Assembly: GCA_009936765.1 (NCBI GenBank)
Contig: JAACDL010000125.1
Location: 1-11,207, forward strand
DNA: 11,207 nt
Origin: Methanobacteriota archaeon
Lineage (GTDB): Archaea; Thermoplasmatota; Poseidoniia; Poseidoniales; Poseidoniaceae
Reading direction: 5' to 3'
Shown: positions 8,101 through 11,207 of the stretch, piece after piece
Numbering within the stretch: position 1 is the stretch's first letter
Layout of the letters: each line of letters begins with the position of its first letter
Made by a program: the position numbers and the translations under genes
The notes under the pieces: generated by a model
What the model was told of the DNA's origin: nothing
Databases searched by the model: none
Seen by the model: only the letters and a program-made list of their open reading frames with translations

Positions 8101-9934
8101 ATTACTACACTTACAGACTTCTTGGGATGGAGAACTTACTGTGCAGTTAGACCAACCATCAAATTTGAATGGGTTCCAGGGAATTTATTCGAAAGTTCTC
8201 GACGTCAGAACCGCCGAGGTTGGAGACACTCTTTCTGGCTGGATTGAAATGTTCGACCCAGCAGGTCATGCTTTGCCAAATTCCGGTAGTCAAGATTCTC
8301 CCTTATTCATCATTAGGTTTGGACCAGACGGCGCTCCAATAGTTTTGGATGATGGTCTTGGATGGACTGAGCAAGAAACTTGGCTTCATCCTGGTCAAAA
8401 CTACAGTATGGAGATTCCGATCCAAGATGTGAACGGTTACGGCGATCTCCAGTCGGTTGAAATTGATATGTCATCCGAATCATCCGAAAACCTACTAATA
8501 CACTGGTCTAATTCTGATGGATGTTCTACAACCAATGACGGGATTTTAATTCAAAATTGTGTAATTCTTGGAGAGACGTCCCATTTCGATTCGATTTTCA
8601 CCTTACAGGTAGTAATGTCGTTTGATTGGATTTTCAATCCTGATTCATCTCTTGAAAGGAGAATAAGAGTCTCAGCCATTGACGATTCAGGTCAATCTCA
8701 TCGAATTGATTTAGAGGCTACTTGGCGGTATTCAAGTGAGATAGAAATTGATGTTTCTAGCGTTTCTTTCACAGATAGTACTGCATTTGTAGCGCCTGGG
8801 CAAAACCGTTCAATTTCAGCAGATTTAGTTTGGACTAAAGGGGGCCAACCAGTCGATTATCCAATTGAAGTCGCTGCTTTAATAGAAGACAATGAACAAT
8901 ATGGAATGTCTATTAATGGAACAACTAATCTCCATCTAGTTGCTCCTAATTCTACAGGTATTCACCCAATAACTATGGATTTAGTTAATCTTCCACCTGG
9001 GGCAATCGACCGAACTAATTCAGAAGAAGTAGTAGCTTGGATGGTAGTAGATGGTGACAAGCCAAAGGTTTTGCAATTACTTTCTCCAGACCCATTGGAA
9101 TTGGTTGAAGAGCGTGATTGGGAAAATCTGACTTTTGAAATAATGGTTAATGAGAGTGAGGGCTTATCACTAGATTCCATGAGAATGCATTGGTTGATTG
9201 TTCCACATGGTATTGCGATACCAGAATTAGCGTTACTGAGTGGTAATGTAAGCATGGATCTGATAGCGGGAACTGGTGCTGGCGAATCAATTCCACTTGC
9301 CGCAACACTAAATGTTGCCACACTGATACCTGAGGTAAGTAGGCATAATTCGTGGGATCTATGGGTTTGGGTAGAAGGACATGATTATGCCTCCCATTAC
9401 CTAGATTCAACCTTCAATAGTATGTCCTCACCACTAGCGGTTTTACAATTAGCAAACCGTCAATCTGATATTCAAATCAGTTCTGATGATATTATTATAG
9501 CAAACCAATATCCAAGCGTAAATACGCCTATGATGCTAAACATTACTGTGCATAATTATGGTCAAGTGGATGGAACTTCTAGTGTCAGAGTTGAGGTTAT
9601 TGAGGATGGCAATAATCGCCGTTTACTGGAAATAATCAACGTTGATGTGCCAGCATCGAGTTCAGTATATTTCGAGTTGAGTTGGGTGCCTGAATCGCCC
9701 GGAACTGCTTGGGTCGAAGTATCGACACCTGGCGGTATCTCTGAAAGAACCGACGCAATACAGGTTGAGAAAGGTGAATCTACATTTATCATCGAAGGGC
9801 TTGATGGAGCTAGCAATTCTATGCTAACTGGATTTGCAATTATAACATTCATGATGCTTGGTTTACTAGGCTATCTAGTCGTTTCTGGTAAGAAGGATTC
9901 GAATGAAGAATACGACGAAAGCGATTACATTTGA
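5129..9934 (+). CDS. giant secreted, C-terminally membrane-anchored surface protein with MAM-like and CARDB-like modules
   Basis: A 1601-residue extracellular protein; no enzyme motif was seen. A signal peptide is clear: MARQS, a hydrophobic core ALYLALLFCLMSF, and probable cleavage after VDA (near residue 25). Residues about 108-265 look like a MAM/jelly-roll module: it opens with WDFEGSAQGW and closes with GWNIDDITVEP, a signature of such domains in secreted proteases and adhesins. A second, shorter module of similar style runs about 373-477 (SFEENPSTNGWSGF to IDYVEIDL). Next is a segment beginning DIGLDGVDEWSFSH, and then a long beta-rich Ser/Asp-rich region. An Ig-like CARDB-type fold lies at about 1445-1550 (NQYPSVNTPMMLNITVHNYG). 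One helix at about 1565-1587 anchors the protein, followed by a short acidic cytoplasmic tail with KK next to the membrane. The mature chain has only eight Cys, in four close pairs. The ATG at 5129 is chosen for its signal peptide. Likely roles are adhesion, glycan binding or a cell-envelope scaffold (inference). Confidence 0.85.
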   Translation: MARQSMALYLALLFCLMSFSPMVDASTPLRKVEVEIGLGPNGISEQFIVEVPAGEIISDFNVKVIEKSWPIDDVVSLNSEQDWANGQAMDGVDYNLTGLRILPMSHEWDFEGSAQGWTLSGGGWAHGYDSTLGATGGVHSGNSALYTYPGNYPNNMGATYWATSPTIDCSSCSGTWDLKYWKRLGIESSSYDHAYVSVKSSAGSWTNVYSNPYGTTNDGSFMQSTHDISNYINGNSAFQLRFGLGRTDGSVSYTGWNIDDITVEPRGNTGNGVANWTSLGFGPGSSGEMEMEHGLMAIDAVIPQGSFMHWSLIDENDGSLIPGFENRQDFSADLSVIDTIVHPSVQLKIQMESSSETPVINSIKLGGGIIESFEENPSTNGWSGFSSHGNGVVSGNGMLTSPQWRTTNAFSALELDWDGSGSGHFEACFLEVAHCSGNWIQIPSSGKLSMENPSVMMNLRWSGSGSFSIDYVEIDLHRHSSPLDARIDIGLDGVDEWSFSHDQIGSWGLQNIFSNGERSSNLSISPGGSDLVSLQYPIGTSSQSYASTGPMMFSLTPLSSPLDDVEVTLSVGGKELLTTSLGLVSSPKSLILTSAQMQIMESELNSRVADFNIIDQLESHKIDVSISSTSGGDLLISGLSIPYRYTAEISGDDSLPIISAINSQLTNLNPVNGVLQVPVPIVMTNPGKLSIWDYGIQTLGSPEPIYLAMTNDSDTLVAGNDWYDFSSKFDLSNIGVSDASEHFASEEWSSVFTLGGSEWSRSANCSIDSNSCNSEQGIIVDSFSHTFNGSFVEFHHRVGLSAIWPDENALIVSSSIDMDGPSSKPAQLRFGLGWSMGVEQDVEVVDWHLSFMNGAESTWDALYLDPSSPGIVEVELAFENLDSVPRSSSFNVALYQDGLLVDTTQTINDGVASLMFTPELLATEFDLEVTVSGLFGQNVNWKVPKNATFLPDEVYPELLYSNVAPLDHRSSDSPLELMFQIGDRPLLPRHSLLHLQTSWDGELTVQLDQPSNLNGFQGIYSKVLDVRTAEVGDTLSGWIEMFDPAGHALPNSGSQDSPLFIIRFGPDGAPIVLDDGLGWTEQETWLHPGQNYSMEIPIQDVNGYGDLQSVEIDMSSESSENLLIHWSNSDGCSTTNDGILIQNCVILGETSHFDSIFTLQVVMSFDWIFNPDSSLERRIRVSAIDDSGQSHRIDLEATWRYSSEIEIDVSSVSFTDSTAFVAPGQNRSISADLVWTKGGQPVDYPIEVAALIEDNEQYGMSINGTTNLHLVAPNSTGIHPITMDLVNLPPGAIDRTNSEEVVAWMVVDGDKPKVLQLLSPDPLELVEERDWENLTFEIMVNESEGLSLDSMRMHWLIVPHGIAIPELALLSGNVSMDLIAGTGAGESIPLAATLNVATLIPEVSRHNSWDLWVWVEGHDYASHYLDSTFNSMSSPLAVLQLANRQSDIQISSDDIIIANQYPSVNTPMMLNITVHNYGQVDGTSSVRVEVIEDGNNRRLLEIINVDVPASSSVYFELSWVPESPGTAWVEVSTPGGISERTDAIQVEKGESTFIIEGLDGASNSMLTGFAIITFMMLGLLGYLVVSGKKDSNEEYDESDYI

Positions 9935-9974
9935 TTCCCAATGGTTTGAAATGTGTTCGGCCCCCGCGACTGTA

Positions 9975-10279
9975 TGGAGGATGCAGGAGGGCTGCTGACA
10001 GACTTCGAGTCTGAGGAAAGTCCCCTCTCCACAGTGCAAGCGGTCGACACAAGTCGAGACACAGAAATGGGTCGGTCAATGGTGCAGAAACGAACGATAC
10101 GAGGTGTGTACGATGAATCCGGAAGGACGAGATTGCCACGTGGTCGATGAGACGAGCAACCCCGCTGGAGCAAGTCCAAACAGTCCCGCTTATGCGGCAC
10201 GTTCAGGGACAGGTAGGACGCACAGTTGAATGCAGTCACCGAAAGGGAACAGAAAGGGGCTTACTCCCTGCATTCTCCA
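9975..10279 (+). ncRNA. rnpB: RNase P RNA (archaeal type A)
   Basis: Catalytic RNA that removes 5' leaders from precursor tRNAs. The ends are set by helix P1: 9975-9987 pairs with 10267-10279 over 13 bp with one G-U. P3 is a hairpin at 9999-10013 with a UUCGA loop. The conserved GAGGAAAGTCCCC (CR-I, from 10013) pairs with AGGGGCTT (10255-10262) to give P4, with the universal bulged U at 10021. ACAGAA (10249-10254) followed by GGCTTA (10258-10263) is CR-V. GGAGCAAGTCCAAACAG (10167-10183) matches the conserved central region. GGTAGG (10212-10217) fits the L15 loop that binds the tRNA 3' CCA. At about 305 nt it is compact compared with about 377 nt in E. coli. Mature ends may differ by a few nt. 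It begins 40 nt after the surface-protein stop and converges on the RND gene. Confidence 0.95.
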
Positions 10280-10294
10280 CTCCTTTCGTTATTC
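10280..10294 (+). terminator. possible pyrimidine-rich terminator of rnpB
   Basis: Directly after P1 the plus strand turns pyrimidine-rich (ctcctttcgttattc), which resembles the weak T-rich archaeal termination signals. It overlaps the stop codon of the convergent RND gene (10289-10291), so rnpB transcripts probably end inside that gene. There is no strong poly-T run. Confidence 0.3.
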
Positions 10295-11207
10295 AAGGAT
10301 TGCATCGACAGCATTCATTTTCTCATCGGTTAAGACTGCGCCCTCTCCAAAGTCAATGAAACTTGATTCCCCCTTAATTCGTCTCCGAATTATATGATCT
10401 GCAGTTAGACATGCAGGGAGTAGGAATACGCTAGTCAAGAATGCGAATCCAATTAGAAGCATCATTAGGATGAAGAAATTAACTAATCCCGGGAATGCTA
10501 CGAAGAATCCCGCACCTAACCCGGCTACGGTAGTCGCAGTAGTTTCAAAGATAGTCATACCTGTCTTTTCTATGGCCTTTGACATTCCAACAGCAGTTTC
10601 ACCTTCTTCTTGGATCCTATGCATCACGTGAATTGCATCATCAACTCCTATTCCAAAGACAATAGTCCCAATCATTGCTGTAAAGATGTTGACATTGACA
10701 TCGCCAGAGCTCATCAATAGTGGCTGCCACACAATAATGGCCGCTACAGGGACCATTGTATAGATTCCAAGGCGGAATGACCTGAATACTAAACATAGTA
10801 CAATCGTGAGTATCAAAAGTGTTAGTAATGTCGTGTAATTTTGAGTATCATGAATTCCTTCGTTGATATCAAGACTGACCGGTAATCCTCCTGTTAAAGG
10901 AGATACTCTGATGCCTTGTTCTTCCATTGGATCATCTAGCATTAAATCGATATCGTCCCTAAGCATACTTGCGTTATCAAGATTCATGTATGGTTGTGTA
11001 ACATAAACTAGGGCCTTACTACCGTCTACATTCGTTAACATCCATTGAACTTCTTTCGAAAGAGTATCGTATGCCACATTTACCATGTCCTTTCGCAATT
11101 CTTCTCTTCCATTACCTGGGGGGTTTGAAAGTGCATCGAGTGGCACCCATGCTGCACATTCTAGGCTATTTGATTCCCAGCATTCGTCATGTAAGAGGCC
11201 CCATAGA
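10289..11207 (-). CDS. RND/MMPL-family transporter, C-terminal half (5' end outside window)
   Basis: Integral membrane protein of the resistance-nodulation-division superfamily (MMPL/SSD-like branch), which moves lipids or hydrophobic compounds using the ion gradient. The frame stays open through base 11207 (for example NSLECAAWVPLDALSN near the boundary). The GTG at 11146 is therefore just an in-frame codon and the true start lies beyond the window. From that GTG, residues 1-100 belong to the extracytoplasmic porter domain. Hydrophobic helices follow at about 104-122, 126-146, 151-168, 205-222 and 224-246, the expected membrane cluster of the second RND half. FGIGVDDAIHVMHR (164-177) is the family signature, with paired Asp in the proton-relay helix. 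A 30-40-residue cytoplasmic tail ends in EKMNAVDAILE. The substrate cannot be told. The stop lies 9 nt from the rnpB 3' end. Confidence 0.9.
   Translation of the reverse strand, partial: LWGLLHDECWESNSLECAAWVPLDALSNPPGNGREELRKDMVNVAYDTLSKEVQWMLTNVDGSKALVYVTQPYMNLDNASMLRDDIDLMLDDPMEEQGIRVSPLTGGLPVSLDINEGIHDTQNYTTLLTLLILTIVLCLVFRSFRLGIYTMVPVAAIIVWQPLLMSSGDVNVNIFTAMIGTIVFGIGVDDAIHVMHRIQEEGETAVGMSKAIEKTGMTIFETTATTVAGLGAGFFVAFPGLVNFFILMMLLIGFAFLTSVFLLPACLTADHIIRRRIKGESSFIDFGEGAVLTDEKMNAVDAILE

Noticed and set aside
9945..9953. TTTGAAATG as a TATA box for rnpB
   Set aside because: The position is right (about 26 nt upstream), but the sequence is interrupted by G and weak; transcription from the upstream gene is equally possible.
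9849..10239. Open frames on both strands across the RNase P RNA
   Set aside because: The region folds as rnpB with P1, P3, P4 and conserved blocks; the translations are Arg/Ser-rich nonsense.

Overview
The window looks like a chromosomal stretch of a planktonic euryarchaeon. My best inference is Candidatus Poseidoniales (Marine Group II) or a close relative. The archaeal signals are an archaeal-type asparaginyl-tRNA synthetase, AT-rich TATA-like boxes about 25-26 nt upstream of a tRNA and of an apparently leaderless gene, a tRNA gene that encodes its own CCA, a compact type-A RNase P RNA, and very large Ser/Asp-rich surface proteins with a single C-terminal membrane anchor. The lineage assignment rests on this style and was not tested by a database search. 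Nothing suggests a mobile element, prophage or CRISPR array; gene packing is dense.

Layout, left to right. The window opens inside a HAD-family phosphatase (+, 5' end missing), which converges on and overlaps asnS (-) by 11 nt. Upstream of asnS on the same strand is a two-pass membrane protein of unknown function; the 63-nt gap between them holds two perfect inverted repeats. A divergent 125-nt gap separates that gene from a carbamate kinase (+), followed by tRNA-Lys(CTT) (+). The tRNA converges on rpiA (-) with 3 nt between them. From the rpiA promoter region a 1601-residue secreted, membrane-anchored protein (+) runs to 9934. It is followed after about 40 nt by the RNase P RNA gene rnpB (+), which no protein-based reading would show. 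The window closes in the C-terminal half of an RND/MMPL-type transporter (-) whose 5' end lies outside.

How the genes relate. Most are housekeeping: translation (asnS, tRNA-Lys, rnpB for tRNA 5' maturation) and central metabolism (rpiA for pentose phosphates, carbamate kinase for carbamoyl-phosphate/ATP exchange). Three encode envelope proteins: the two-pass membrane protein, the giant surface protein and the RND transporter. Strand switches are frequent, so no multi-gene operon can be argued beyond the possible pair of membrane protein plus asnS.

The most interesting object is the giant surface protein. It has a MAM-like/jelly-roll module near its N-terminus, a second shorter module of the same kind, a CARDB-like Ig fold near the membrane, and only eight cysteines in the mature chain, all in four close pairs. 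I did not find a convincing new multi-gene system here.
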